Both the position numbers and the translations under genes were made by a program. A stretch of 64,000 nt of DNA from Leptidea sinapis (lineage: Eukaryota > Arthropoda > Insecta > Lepidoptera > Pieridae). The notes beneath the pieces are model-generated. The model ran no database searches. It saw only the letters and a program-made list of their open reading frames with translations, and was not told where the DNA came from. The stretch covers positions 14,474,001-14,538,000 of the forward strand of contig NC_066281.1 in assembly GCF_905404315.1 (NCBI RefSeq), read 5' to 3'. This document shows, piece by piece, positions 27,735-38,050 of the stretch; within the stretch, counting starts at the first letter, position 1; every line of letters starts with the position of its first letter.

Positions 27735-30700
27735 TTTGAAATCCAAGATGGCCGCCGCACAAAATTACGATAAAAACAATATGGGAATCGTACCCGAGGC
27801 TCTCGTGGGTACAGAGAACGATTCTGTTATCATTTTTGAAATCCAAGATGGCTGCCATACACAATTATGTTTTCAGCAATATGGATGTCGTGTCCGAGGT
27901 TCTCGAGGGTGCAGAGAACGATTTTGGTATCATTTTTGAAAACGAAGATGGCCACCGCACAAAATTTTGATTACAACATTATGGGTATCGTATCCGAGGT
28001 TCTCGAAGTTGCAGAGAATGATTTTGAGAACATTTTTGAAATCCAAGATGGCAGCCGCGCAAAATTATGATTTAAGCAATATGGATATCGTGTCCTAGGT
28101 TCTCGAGGTTGTAGAGAACAATATTGTGATTAATTTTGAAATCCAAGAGGGCTGCCGCACACGATTATGTTTTCAGCAATATGGATATCGTGTCCGAGGT
28201 TCTCGAATGTGCAGAGAACGATTTTGTGATAATTTTTCAAATCCAAAATGGCCGCCGCAAAAAATTATGATTTTAGCAATATGGATATCGTATACAAGGT
28301 TCTAGAGGGTGCAAAGATCGATTTTGGGATCATTTTTAAATCCGAGATGGCCGTCGCGCAAAATTATGATTTCAGCAATATGGATATCGAGTCCGAGGTT
28401 CTCGAGGGTGCAGAGAACGATTTTGGGATCATTTTTGAAATCCAAGAGGGCTGCCGCACACAATTATGTTTTCAGCAATATGGATGTCGTGTCCGAGGTT
28501 CTCAAGGGTGCAGAGAACGATTTTGTGATCATTTATGAAATCCAAGAGGGCTGCCGCACACAATTGTGTTTTCAGCAATATGGATATCGTGTCCGAAGTT
28601 CTCAAGGATGCACAGAACGATTTTGGTATCATTTTTGAAAACGAAGATGGCCACCGCACAAAATTTTGATAACAACATTATGGGTATTGTATCCGAGGTT
28701 CTCGAAGTTGCAGAGAATGATTTTGGGATCATATTTCAAATCCAAGATGGCCGCCTCACAAAATTATGATTTCAGCAATATGGATATCGTGTCCGAGATT
28801 CTCGAGGGTGCAGAGAATGATATTGGGATCATTTTTGAAATCCAAGATGGCCGCCGCGCAAAATTATGATGACAACATTATGGGTATCGTATCCGAGGCT
28901 CTCAAGGGGGCAGAGAACGATTTTGTGATCATTTTTCAAATCCAAGATGAACGCCGCACAAAATTATGATTTCAGCAATATGTATATCGTGTCCGAGATT
29001 CTCGAGGGTGCAGAGAATGATATTGTGATCATTTTTGAAATCCAAGATGGCCGCCGCGCAAAATTATGATGACAACATTATGGGTATCGTATTCAGGTTC
29101 TCGAGGGTGCAGAGAACAATTTCGTGATCATATTTTAAATCCAAGATGGCCGCCGCACAAAATTATGATTTCAGTAATATGGATATCGTACCCGAGGTTC
29201 TCGAGGGTGCAGAGAACGATTTGGTGATCATTTTTCAAATCCAAGATGAACGCCGCACACAATTATGATTTTAGCAATATGGATATCGTGTCCGAGATTC
29301 TCGAGGGTGCAGAGAATGATATTGGGATCATTTTTGAAATCCAAGATGGCCGCCGTGCAAAATTATGATGACAACATTATGGGTATCGTATTCAGGTTCT
29401 CGAGGGTGCAGAGAACAATTTCGTGATCATATTTTAAATCCAAGATGGCCGCCGCACAAAATTATGATTTCAGCAATATGGATATCGTACCCTAGGTTCT
29501 CGAGGGTGCAGAGAACGATTTGGTGATCATTTTTCAAATCCAAGATGAACGCCGCACACAATTATGATTTTAGCAATATGGATATCGTGTCCGAGATTCT
29601 CGAGGGTGCAGAGAATGATATTGGGATCATTTTTGAAATCCAAGATGGCCGCCGTGCAAAATTATGATGACAACATTATGGGTATCGTATTCAGGTTCTC
29701 GAGGGTGCAGAGAACAATTTCGTGATCATATTTTAAATCCAAGATGGCCGCCGCACAAAATTATGATTTCAGCAATATGGATATCGAGTCCGAGGTTCTC
29801 GAGGGTGCAGAGAACGTTTTTGCGATCATTTTTGAAATCCAAGATGGCCGCCGCACAAAATTACGATAAAAACAATATGGGAATCGTACCCGAGGCTCTC
29901 GTGGGTACAGAGAACGATTCTGTTATCATTTTTGAAATCCAAGATGGCTGCCATACACAATTATGTTTTCAGCAATATGGATGTCGTGTCCGAGGTTCTC
30001 GAGGGTGCAGAGAACGATTTTGGTATCATTTTTGAAAACGAAGATGGCCACCGCACAAAATTTTGATTACAACATTATGGGTATCGTATCCGAGGTTCTC
30101 GAAGTTGCAGAGAATGATTTTGAGAACATTTTTGAAATCCAAGATGGCAGCCGCGCAAAATTATGATTTAAGCAATATGGATATCGTGTCCTAGGTTCTC
30201 GAGGTTGTAGAGAACAATATTGTGATTAATTTTGAAATCCAAGAGGGCTGCCGCACACGATTATGTTTTCAGCAATATGGATATCGTGTCCGAGGTTCTC
30301 GAAGGTGCAGAGAACGATTTTGTGATAATTTTTCAAATCCAAAATGGCCGCCGCAAAAAATTATGATTTTAGCAATATGGATATCGTATACAAGGTTCTA
30401 GAGGGTGCAGAGATCGATTTTGGGATCATTTTTAAATCCGAGATGGCCGTCGCGCAAAATTATGATTTCAGCAATATGGATATCGAGTCCGAGGTTCTCG
30501 AGGGTGCAGAGAACGATTTTGGGATCATTTTTGAAATCCAAGAGGGCTGCCGCACACAATTATGTTTTCAGCAATATGGATGTCGTGTCCGAGGTTCTCA
30601 AGGGTGCAGAGAACGATTTTGTGATCATTTATGAAATCCAAGAGGGCTGCCGCACACAATTGTGTTTTCAGCAATATGGATATCGTGTCCGAAGTTCTCA

Positions 30701-31536
30701 AGGATGCACAGAACGATTTTGGTATCATTTTTGAAAACGAAGATGGCCACCGCACAAAATTTTGATAACAACATTATGGGTATCGTATCCGAGGTTCTCG
30801 AAGTTGCAGAGAATGATTTTGGGATCATATTTCAAATCCAAGATGGCCGCCTCACAAAATTATGATTTCAGCAATATGGATATCGTGTCTGAGATTCTCG
30901 AGGGTGCAGAGAATGATATTGGGATCATTTTTGAAATCCAAGATGGCCGCCGCGCAAAATTATGATGACAACATTATGGGTATCGTATCCGAGGCTCTCA
31001 AGGGGGCAGAGAACGATTTTGTGATCATTTTTCAAATCCAAGATGAACGCCGCATAAAATTATGATTTCAGCAATATGTATATCGTGTCCGAGATTCTCG
31101 AGGGTGCAGAGAATGATATTGTGATCATTTTTGAAATCCAAGATGGCCGCCGCGCAAAATTATGATGACAACATTATGGGTATCGTATTCAGGTTCTCGA
31201 GGGTGCAGAGAACAATTTCGTGATCATATTTTAAATCCAAGATGGCCGCCGCACAAAATTATGATTTCAGCAATATGGATATCGTACCCGAGGTTCTCGA
31301 GGGTGCAGAGAACGATTTGGTGATCATTTTTCAAATCCAAGATGAACGCCGCACACAATTATGATTTTAGCAATATGGATATCGTGTCCGAGATTCTCGA
31401 GGGTGCAGAGAATGATATTGGGATCATTTTTGAAATCCAAGATGGCCGCCGTGCAAAATTATGATGACAACATTATGGGTATCGTATTCAGGTTCTCGAG
31501 GGTGCAGAGAACAATTTTGTGATCATATTTTAAATC
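27735..31536. repeat. 2096 bp (21-monomer) segmental duplication at the distal end of the array
   Basis: Landmarks at about 27735-29440 recur 2096 bp later at about 29831-31536 with almost no change; for example AAAATTACGA at 27761 recurs at 29857. Both copies carry the same rare variants, such as GTCCGAAGTTCTC and GGATGCACAG. The second copy runs straight to the array border with the retrotransposon at 31536. It is the longest near-identical tandem block seen in the array. Confidence 0.85.
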
Positions 31537-32059
31537 CTTCCTTCCTTACTTCTTCCCTGCCATTGAGCTGCAGGGTTTGGGGGTGGCGTATCATTTATTT
31601 AGAACGTATTACAGTTTTTTTCACCTACGACTAATCACACTAATTCTACATTTTTTATTACTTAATACATTTTTAGTTACTTAATCCACATTATTTTACT
31701 TAATCTAACCGGAGTTTGGTGTTACATTTTTATAGGTCATAAGACCTATAAAAATGTAAAAAGACCATTAAAAAAAAATGTTAATGTAAGTATAAACTTA
31801 CATTATCATTTTTTTTTTACCATTTATTAACATAATATCATGTATTTATCTGCTACTTTAAACTAGGCACACAATCTTATATTCTAGTGGTTGTATAAGG
31901 TCCCTATAATTGATTATAGGGAACCTTTCTATACATTAGATAACTACAGTGTACTTAAAACAATTTGATTATTAACCTAAGGAACCATATTATAAAATTT
32001 TCAAAAAATTATTCATTTCTTATTTCTACTCTTTAAACTATGTACATATTATTATGATT
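31537..32059 (-). other. 3' UTR of TRAS-like copy 1
   Basis: This is AT-rich sequence after the ORF2 stop. It keeps the CCCTGCCATTGAGCTGCAGGG hairpin block near 31555 and the stem-loop at 31892-31935. The stretch TTCCTTCCTTACTTC next to the satellite marks the break; the poly(A) tail and the CCCTGG...CCAGGG hairpin found in the other copies are missing. Confidence 0.8.
31892..31935 (-). promoter_or_regulatory. Conserved 3' UTR stem-loop (copy 1)
   Basis: CCCTATAAT and ATTATAGGG are fully complementary, flanked by AAGGT/AACCTT and an outer TGTATA/TATACA pair. The same fold occurs at the same place in copies 2-4 with changed bases. Non-LTR reverse transcriptases are known to recognise 3' UTR RNA, so a role in template recognition is a reasonable inference. 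Confidence 0.65.
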
Positions 32060-33871
32060 TTAGAATTTAAAAGTGCTACCGTTCCGCGGCAGAACATCAG
32101 CGAGGATTCTTCGGCAGAATCTTTCAAATTCCGTCCTCCATGGCTTTGCAACAAAGTTTGGAAGGTTGACCTCCACGACAGCCATTCCACTTACAGTCTC
32201 AAGGTCGCATCTCCACCGGCCTAACCTTGGGCACTCGAGCACCAGGTGCAATGCGCTTTCATCTGTACGATCGTCGCATATGCACACCGGGCTATCCTTC
32301 AGGCCGAACCGGTGGAGATACGCTGAGAACCCGCCATGGCCTGTTATCACCTGAGCCATTAACGCGGAGAAAGGCTCCTCCCTGACCAGCTTATAAGACA
32401 CCGCGACGTCTGGCAGAAACGCCTTCGTAACACTCGCGGTTTGACCCGCGGTGTAGCGCTCCTGCCAGACCTCGAGGTTCTTGGCTCTAAGCATGCGACG
32501 AAGAGTTGAAATCGGTTCTCCATCGTATGCAGCCCTCAATTTCGAATGGAGCGCCGCATCCTTCGCCAAGTGGTCAGTCCTCTCATTCCCCTCAATGCCT
32601 ACATGCGCCCGAACCCAGCGAAACCGAATGGTTTTACCCATATTTCGGGCCCGCCGGATGAGGTTTTTAATTTTGAAGGCTATCGGGTTAAATGATGATC
32701 GATCCCTTAGCAGCTCCAGCGACGACCTGGAGTCACTAAGGATCTCGACCTTCATGTCGGGCATCTTCAAGATGTCCTCGATAGCCTTCGAAATTGCGCA
32801 CATTTCGGCTTGGAAGACAGAGCAATAATTCTCCAATTTGAGTTTTCTTGCTCTGACTTCCAAGCCTCGCCGCCTGTATGATATTCCGGCTCCAACCCTG
32901 CCCTGTATCTTGCTTCCGTCGGTGTAGACTTGCAGGTAACCCTCTCCCTCTTTTGGGTCATCCTGCACCTCTACCGCTAAGGGGTGAGGACCCCTTTTAT
33001 ATCGGTACAATTCTGCTGCCTCTCGGATCCTCAGGTCGAGTGGCAAGATACCTGACAGGATCAGCGCCGCACTCAAACTGGCAGTTTTGTAGGCCCGGCT
33101 GATCTTCCGCGCGAACCCTCGCTGAACTGCGTCCAGCAACTTCCGCACTCCGACTTGATCTACGGCTGGGACCCAGACGCTTGAAGCGTAAAGTACGATT
33201 GGCTCCACAGCGGCGATGTAGATGGTCCTCACCATCTCTGGGTTCAGACCCCAGGTTGTCTTAGCCGCCCTTGACAATTGGCCATAAATGGCCGTTGCCT
33301 TTCGGCAAACGTCAGCGACGTGCGGCTTTAAAGACAACCTGTGGTCAATAATAAGACCCAGGATCTTGGTTTCTGTGACCATCTTTATACTTTCGCCGCC
33401 CATGGTGATATGAATAGGTGTTACTTTCAGTTTCTTGGTAATCACCATGGCGTTGGTCTTGTGTGGAGCAAATCGCAGCTTGTTGTCCAAGCCCCAGTCG
33501 TAGACCCGACGGAGGACGGAGCTAGCGGTCCGCGCGATAGTCTCCGGAGAGGAGCCCGAGAAGACGAGCACTACGTCGTCGGCGAAGGCTTGCACGCGTA
33601 GGCCCTTTTCCTCGAGGGCGCCCAGCAATGGATCGATCAGGAGGTTCCAGAATATGGGCCCCCCAATCGATCCCTGAACGCACCCCTTGGTCGTGGGCCT
33701 CACGCACTCGGCGCCCGCGTATCGAATAAGGTCCTCGCGGTCATTGAGGTAAACTGCACACGGTGGAGTACAGATTTCGGGGGCATTTCCTGGCGGCCAG
33801 CTGATGTTTAATAGCTGGCCACCAGGCGCTGTCGAATGCCCCCTATATGTCTAGAGACACCATCAATACTA

Positions 33872-33919
33872 CCCTCTTTGCCTTGACCTCAGCGCTGTGC
33901 TCGATCAAGGCAAAGAGGG
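33872..33919 (-). other. Conserved coding stem A in RT
   Basis: CCCTCTTTGCCTTGA pairs with TCAAGGCAAAGAGGG (15 bp, loop 18). Counterparts: 39981-40031, 53594-53644 and 61327-61377. The six arm differences in those copies all become G.U pairs in the sense (minus) RNA. The codons lie between FALIEH and RVVLMVS. Confidence 0.75.
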
Positions 33920-34011
33920 CATCTTCAGTGCTCCGCTGGGGCATAAAGCCGAATTGGCCTGGGTTAATCGTCGGCAGTACGTGCCACTGTATCCGGCGTA
34001 CCATCATCTTT

Positions 34012-34065
34012 TCCAAAGTCTTACCGTGGACTGACAAAAGTCCAATCGGACGGTAAGACTTTGGA
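34012..34065 (-). other. Conserved coding stem B in RT
   Basis: TCCAAAGTCTTACCGT pairs with ACGGTAAGACTTTGGA (16 bp); the loop holds an inner TGGACT/AGTCCA stem. Counterparts: 40124-40177, 53737-53790 (15 bp) and 61470-61523. The codons cover RPIGLLSVHGKTLEK. Confidence 0.75.
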
Positions 34066-35344
34066 TGGTGGTAGTCGGATTTTCCCGGTTTGGGAAGTGT
34101 CACGACCGCCGCACGCTTCCACGGCTCCGGAAAGTATCCCACAGCGAGGCACCTGTTGGCTATCTCTAGGAAAAGCCGCTCATCTGCCTCAATGCTCTTG
34201 GCACTGATGTCAGCTGTGAACGCGTCCGATCCAGGCGCTTTACGAGCGCTGAAATCGTGAACCGCCTCCCTGAGGTCCGCAAGGGTGAAGGGCGGATCGT
34301 CCTCTGTGCAGGATAACTCGCACAGAGGGCGGTCCGCCTCACTCCTTATTGCGGAATGTACGGGAGTGTCGTCCTCCACTCTATCGTCCGGGAAGAACGT
34401 AGCTGCAAGGAGTTCTGCACTTTGCTTGGGATCAAGAGTCACTCCGTCCCTCACAAGAAGTTTATCTTCTTGCTTTTTCGAGGTTTGACGGAGGACTCTG
34501 TAGATGCCGTCCCACAGGCTTTCGCCTGTTTGCGTGGTGCAGTACTCCTTCCAGCTATGGGTCTGTGCCGCTTGTGCGGCAGACTCATACTTTTCCCGGG
34601 CGTCGAGATACTGGCGGACGACGAATTCCCTCCTAATTGGGGCCGCGCAGTGGATGCGATTCTTCTTAGTAACCGCATCACGCTTCAGGGCCCGAAGTTC
34701 GGAAGTCATCCATGGAGGTTCATATTTCAAAATTCGCGACAGCTTTGGGATTGCGACCTCACACGCTTGGCGAACCGCCTCCTGATATTCGAGGACAACG
34801 TTTTCGATGTCCTCGGGGGCGGTTGCGGCCGACACTCTTTCCACTCGGATCTGGCGCTTTTGAAACTGTAAGATAAGTTCCTTTCGGAACTTATCCCAGT
34901 TTGCCTTTCGCGTGTTATATATCCGAGTGGTTGGTGCTGGGCCGGGTGCTTTTGCACGGCCAGCGCGGAGTCCTATCCTTAGAGCGTTGTGATCGGAACT
35001 GACCATGTCGGGGTCCACCTTCCAGGACTCCATCCTTGACAAGATACTTCGGCTGCACACCGTAATGTCGACTCTGCTTGTACAGAGCTGACCTCCCCGA
35101 ACCACTTGAAATGTTGGTTCGGTACCGGTGTTGAGGATGTGCAGCTGGTTGTCGTCGAAGTATCCTGCCAATTCGGCTCCCCGGTGGTTCTCGTCTGCGC
35201 TTCCCCACCATGGGCTCCACGCATTGAAATCCCCTCCGATCACAACACTCAAGGTTCCCAACTTGGATCGGACGCTGGACAGACGTTCCAGGTATAGATC
35301 CAGGGGTTTGTCCCCTTCCAGGTAGGCGGACACTATTCCAAGTG

Positions 35345-35392
35345 TCCAGTCGGAGAACTCGATGGTGATTGCCACTATGTTCTCCGACTGGA
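35345..35392 (-). other. Conserved coding stem C in endonuclease
   Basis: TCCAGTCGGAGAAC pairs with GTTCTCCGACTGGA (14 bp, loop 20). Counterparts: 41457-41504, 55070-55117 (one G.U in sense RNA) and 62803-62850. The codons cover SENIVAITIEFSDW. Confidence 0.72.
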
Positions 35393-35691
35393 GGCTCGGG
35401 TCACACCTAACCTGGAGATCTTTATCAAAGACTGCTATTGCGGCCTTTGCGGGATTGGTCTTACTAATCCCCTGGTCCATCTGAAAGACGTGGACCCCCG
35501 GATACCACTTCAAGGCACCTTGATTACCTGTGTAGGGTTCCTGCAGCAGTGCCAGGCTAACCTTCTGACTGACAGCTTCTGCCATCAGTTCATCGGTTGC
35601 CAATCGCTTTCTCTGCAGGTTTACCTGTATCATGTGCCTCGAAGCAGCATCCCTGGGCCCGCGACCACCTGGATTTATGACCGCGGTGCCC

Positions 35692-37283
35692 TCAGCAGTA
35701 ACTCACGCCGAGGCGGGCAATGGCATCCCATTTCCGCCTCACCGGACAGTCGCTGCTGAATGCTCCGTGATCCGTCTTGTCCAGCTTGGCGTGTCGACAG
35801 TTGACACAGCTGGGCGGCTCCCCCACGACATAGTCGGGGCACTCGGCCCTCACGTGTGGGCCCCCGCAATGGCTGCAAAGTTCCGAGGACTCTTTGCAGT
35901 GGCACCGTCCGTGCCCAAAGGCTAGGCACTTTGAGCACTGTATTAATGGCGAGAAGTCGTCCACCTTCGACCGCTTAAGGTCTAGGTGGACGGAGCCCTC
36001 GTCTGTCAGACGGTGCCACAGCGGAGGCGCCACACGCAAGACAACATAAGTGAGGTGCGGGTTGCGACACCTACGGCGGAAACAGGTTTCCACCGTTTCG
36101 TGGTCTTTTTGGAGGCCTGTGAATAGCTCCCTATTCTGAGCTCTTAGGGCTCCGACGACCTCCTCGTCCTTGAGGCAAGCCAGTACGTCCCTAATGATAA
36201 TCATCGGGTTCCTACCCCTAGCCTCTTGAATTTGGAGGCCCGAGTTGGCCCCGAGCCGGGTCTGCACGGCCTCCACCTCGCTTTTGGTGCCGCAAGTGAG
36301 CACCACCTTCCTATTGCGCACTCTGCGGACGCTGTCCACCTTGGCGCCAGTTTTAGTAGCGTCGACGGCCACTCTTATTTTGGCGACAGCGTTGTCGCTC
36401 GAATCATCGGGCGACTTACTTGTCACCACGATTGAGTGGCCGGACTTTGCCGGCGCCTTAGCGGCCATCGCCGCATATGAAGGCGGTGCTTTTACCTGCA
36501 CAGGCTCCTCCAGGAGCTTCGTTGTTCTCGCCCCCAGAGCTCGCACCTCAGCAAGCATGTTGGTTGCCTCTTGACGCATTGACTTAAGTTTTCCCAGCAG
36601 GGAGCCCAGATCCGCAGTGGGTGGAGAAGGGAACAGTTTGACCTGCTGGATTAGGTCGAATTCGACTATTCTGCGGAGTGCCTCCAGCTCCTTTCTCAAC
36701 TCCGCAGTCTGTCCACCGACGTCCAACTTCTCCAACCTCTGCGTGAGGAGCATGATCTGCTCCGCATGGCTGGACTCCCTCCTGGAGATGTCCTCTGCGT
36801 GTGTCCTTTTCAGGTGTTCTACCTGTAAAAGGACATCTCTCCGCGCACTGTTCACTTCAAGGGTGGCCCCATATAGGTAGTTGAGGCCATCCAACACTGT
36901 AGCTCTTATGGAGCCTTTCAGGTTGCCAGATTTTTTAATTCTTCTTTGGCTCGCTGGTACACAGAGTTGGCGGTTTTGAGCACTGTAGCCGTTGGGCTTT
37001 CGGGTCCCCCTATATTGCTGTGGCGTCCTCCGGATGGCGGAGTATGAAAAGCGACCTCCGCTTCCCGTTGGAACGCTTGGGCGAGGGTGCCACTGCCTGG
37101 TTTGCTTCCAGAGCCCGCGCCGAACTCACTTCCAGTGAAGGAGCCCTCCTCCACGTCAACTTTCCGGCTAACTACTGCCCGTACCTTTCCAGGGTCTGAT
37201 GATGGCCGTTTTGTCATTAAAGTCACAGAGTCCTTGTCTCCGGCTCTAAGAATGCGTGACGACTTAGCCGATGTTGAAGACAT
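35692..37283 (-). pseudogene. TRAS-like ORF1 (Gag-like, three zinc knuckles), copy 1, frameshifted
   Basis: ATG 37283 begins MSSTSAKSSRILRAGDKD, matching the starts of copies 2 and 3. After about 115 residues a one-base deletion in the A-run near 36931-36940 shifts the frame and ends it at 36918. The remaining 400 codons are open in the other frame from about 36930 to 35692. They encode a predicted coiled-coil stretch, the central conserved block (KVDSVRRVRNRKVVLTCGT) and three zinc knuckles ending in RLGVSYC. ORF1 proteins of this kind bind element RNA and carry it to telomeres. The stop lies 58 nt before the ORF2 ATG, as in all copies. Confidence 0.92.
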
Positions 37284-37640
37284 CTTACTGGAACGGCAGC
37301 ACGTAGGTTTATTAAATAATCAATAATTATAAAACAAAATCAATAAAGTATCAAAATTAAAAAAAAATAAAAAATAAGAATAAAATAAAATTTTACAAAC
37401 ACAACTTTTAAATAGTGCCAATCGACAGAACTCAGCTTTGCGATTAAGGCCAAACACTGATGTTCTAGGTTAAATAACAAAGAAGTTATGACGATTACAG
37501 TTCTGTTAATATAAAAAACCCTATAAATTAATTAAAAACAATAATTTTGAAATTCTGAAGGGGCCAATCGAGAGATCTTCCAACCGCGGTTCAGACGGGC
37601 CCAAACTCGACTGCCCTAGGTGGAGTGGATGAAAATCTCG
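37284..37640 (-). promoter_or_regulatory. Short 5' UTR of TRAS-like copy 1 with two-unit repeat
   Basis: Two related segments begin GCCAATCGA at 37417 and 37563 (146 bp apart); each continues into a CCAAAC(A/T)C...CTAGG block. The same pair occurs in copies 2 and 3 at 150 bp spacing. The sequence then meets TTAGG at 37641, so the outer part of the 5' UTR is missing. Internal promoters of non-LTR elements lie in the 5' UTR; a promoter role for the repeat is inference. Confidence 0.6.
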
Positions 37641-37680
37641 TTAGGTTAGGTTAGGTTAGGTTAGGTTAGGTTAGGTTAGG
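37641..37680 (+). repeat. Telomeric TTAGG tract, 8 units
   Basis: Eight perfect TTAGG units lie between the 5' end of copy 1 and the poly(T) (poly(A) tail) of copy 2, reading TTAGG on the + strand. Confidence 0.97.
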
Positions 37681-37699
37681 TTTTTTTTTTTTTTTTTTT

Positions 37700-38050
37700 A
37701 CTAACTACCTACCATCCCTGGCAACTTGCGTCCCAGGGCCGAGGAGCTAGTTACGCAACTTCCTCCCTGCCATTGAGCTGCAGGGATTGGGGGTGGGTAA
37801 TCATTTATTAATAATATTTTATATTTACATTCTCTTACACTTATGACTAAATACACGATTTTAATGAACTTTTTAAATTATATCTTAATTATGTCTCTAT
37901 ACATTTTTAAAGGGAGTCACTGTGTTGTATAAGGTCCCTATACTTAATATTATAGGGAACCTTTCTATACATTATTTACAAATTTAATTATTAATACTAA
38001 AGATTAAAAAGAAAACAAAAGACACGTATTATTTACAATTCCTAGGCTAT
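37700..38050 (-). other. 3' UTR of TRAS-like copy 2
   Basis: Next to the poly(A) tail lie two short hairpins, CCCTGG...CCAGGG (37716-37738) and CCCTGC...GCAGGG (37765-37785). An AT-rich stretch and the conserved stem-loop at 37926-37971 follow. Block order is the same in copies 3 and 4. Confidence 0.8.
37926..37971 (-). promoter_or_regulatory. Conserved 3' UTR stem-loop (copy 2)
   Basis: CCCTATA pairs with TATAGGG inside AAGGT/AACCTT and the outer TGTATA/TATACA stem. It is the counterpart of 31892-31935, 51497-51540 and 59200-59244. Confidence 0.65.

Larger units (their letters stand above)
1..31536. repeat. Subtelomeric satellite array, 99-100 bp monomer
   Basis: The stretch is a continuous head-to-tail tandem array with landmarks (CAATATGGATATCG, GGTTCTCGAGGGTGCAGAG, GATGGCCGCCGC) recurring every 99 or 100 bp, about 315 monomers. 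Monomers fall into recognisable variants: one with TTTCAGCAATATGG, one with AAAAACAATATGGG, one with GACAACATTATGGG, one with TTTAAGCAATATGG, and one in which the GCCGCC block becomes GATGAACGCCGC. Variants recur in fixed successions, which is higher-order structure. Most units carry an XhoI-type CTCGAG, an EcoRV-type GATATC and TGATCA. The period is 1 or 0 modulo 3 (100 or 99 bp), so short open frames appear on both strands; they follow monomer borders and are not genes. The left edge lies outside the window; the right edge abuts a truncated retrotransposon. Its place inside the TTAGG zone suggests a subtelomeric satellite, which is inference. Confidence 0.97.
32060..35633 (-). pseudogene. 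TRAS-like ORF2 (endonuclease, RT, RNase H), copy 1, broken
   Basis: The frame starts at ATG 35633, 58 nt after the ORF1 stop, with an APE-type endonuclease (QVNLQR, LLQEPY, GGDFNAWSPWWGS, SSDHN). The reverse transcriptase follows, with FADD at 33575-33586, then RNase H (YTDGS, FQAE, LSDS, RAHVGIEGNERTD) and a C-terminal C-x-C...H-x4-C motif. Three lesions separate it from copy 4: a TAG at 33843-33845 where others have Glu in SLDIEGAFD, a one-base insertion near 33751, and removal of about 38 residues of the RT to RNase H linker near 32975-32990, which keeps frame. The last 547 codons (to 33703) remain open. A 3 bp in-frame deletion lies near 33893. The product would have nicked telomeric DNA and copied element RNA; this copy cannot make it whole. 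Confidence 0.92.
31537..37640 (-). mobile_element. TRAS-like telomeric non-LTR retrotransposon, copy 1 (damaged, both ends cut)
   Basis: Read on the minus strand this holds 5' UTR, ORF1, ORF2 and 3' UTR. The 3' end lacks the terminal hairpin block, poly(A) and TTAGG junction present in copies 2-4, and is fused directly to satellite DNA at 31536. The 5' end stops after the second 5' UTR repeat and joins TTAGG at 37641, lacking about 0.7-0.8 kb of distal 5' UTR seen in copies 2 and 3. ORF1 has a frameshift. ORF2 has a nonsense codon, a frameshift and an in-frame deletion. It is the most proximal and most damaged copy. The TRAS assignment rests on orientation relative to TTAGG and on protein motifs. 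Confidence 0.9.

Noticed and set aside
1..31536. CRISPR array
   Set aside because: Repeats are contiguous 99-100 bp units without unique spacers and without cas genes; this is a eukaryotic satellite.
1..31536. Centromeric satellite with a CENP-B box
   Set aside because: No sequence like the CENP-B box was seen in the monomer, and the array borders the telomeric zone. A centromeric role cannot be excluded, for instance on an acrocentric chromosome, but is not supported.
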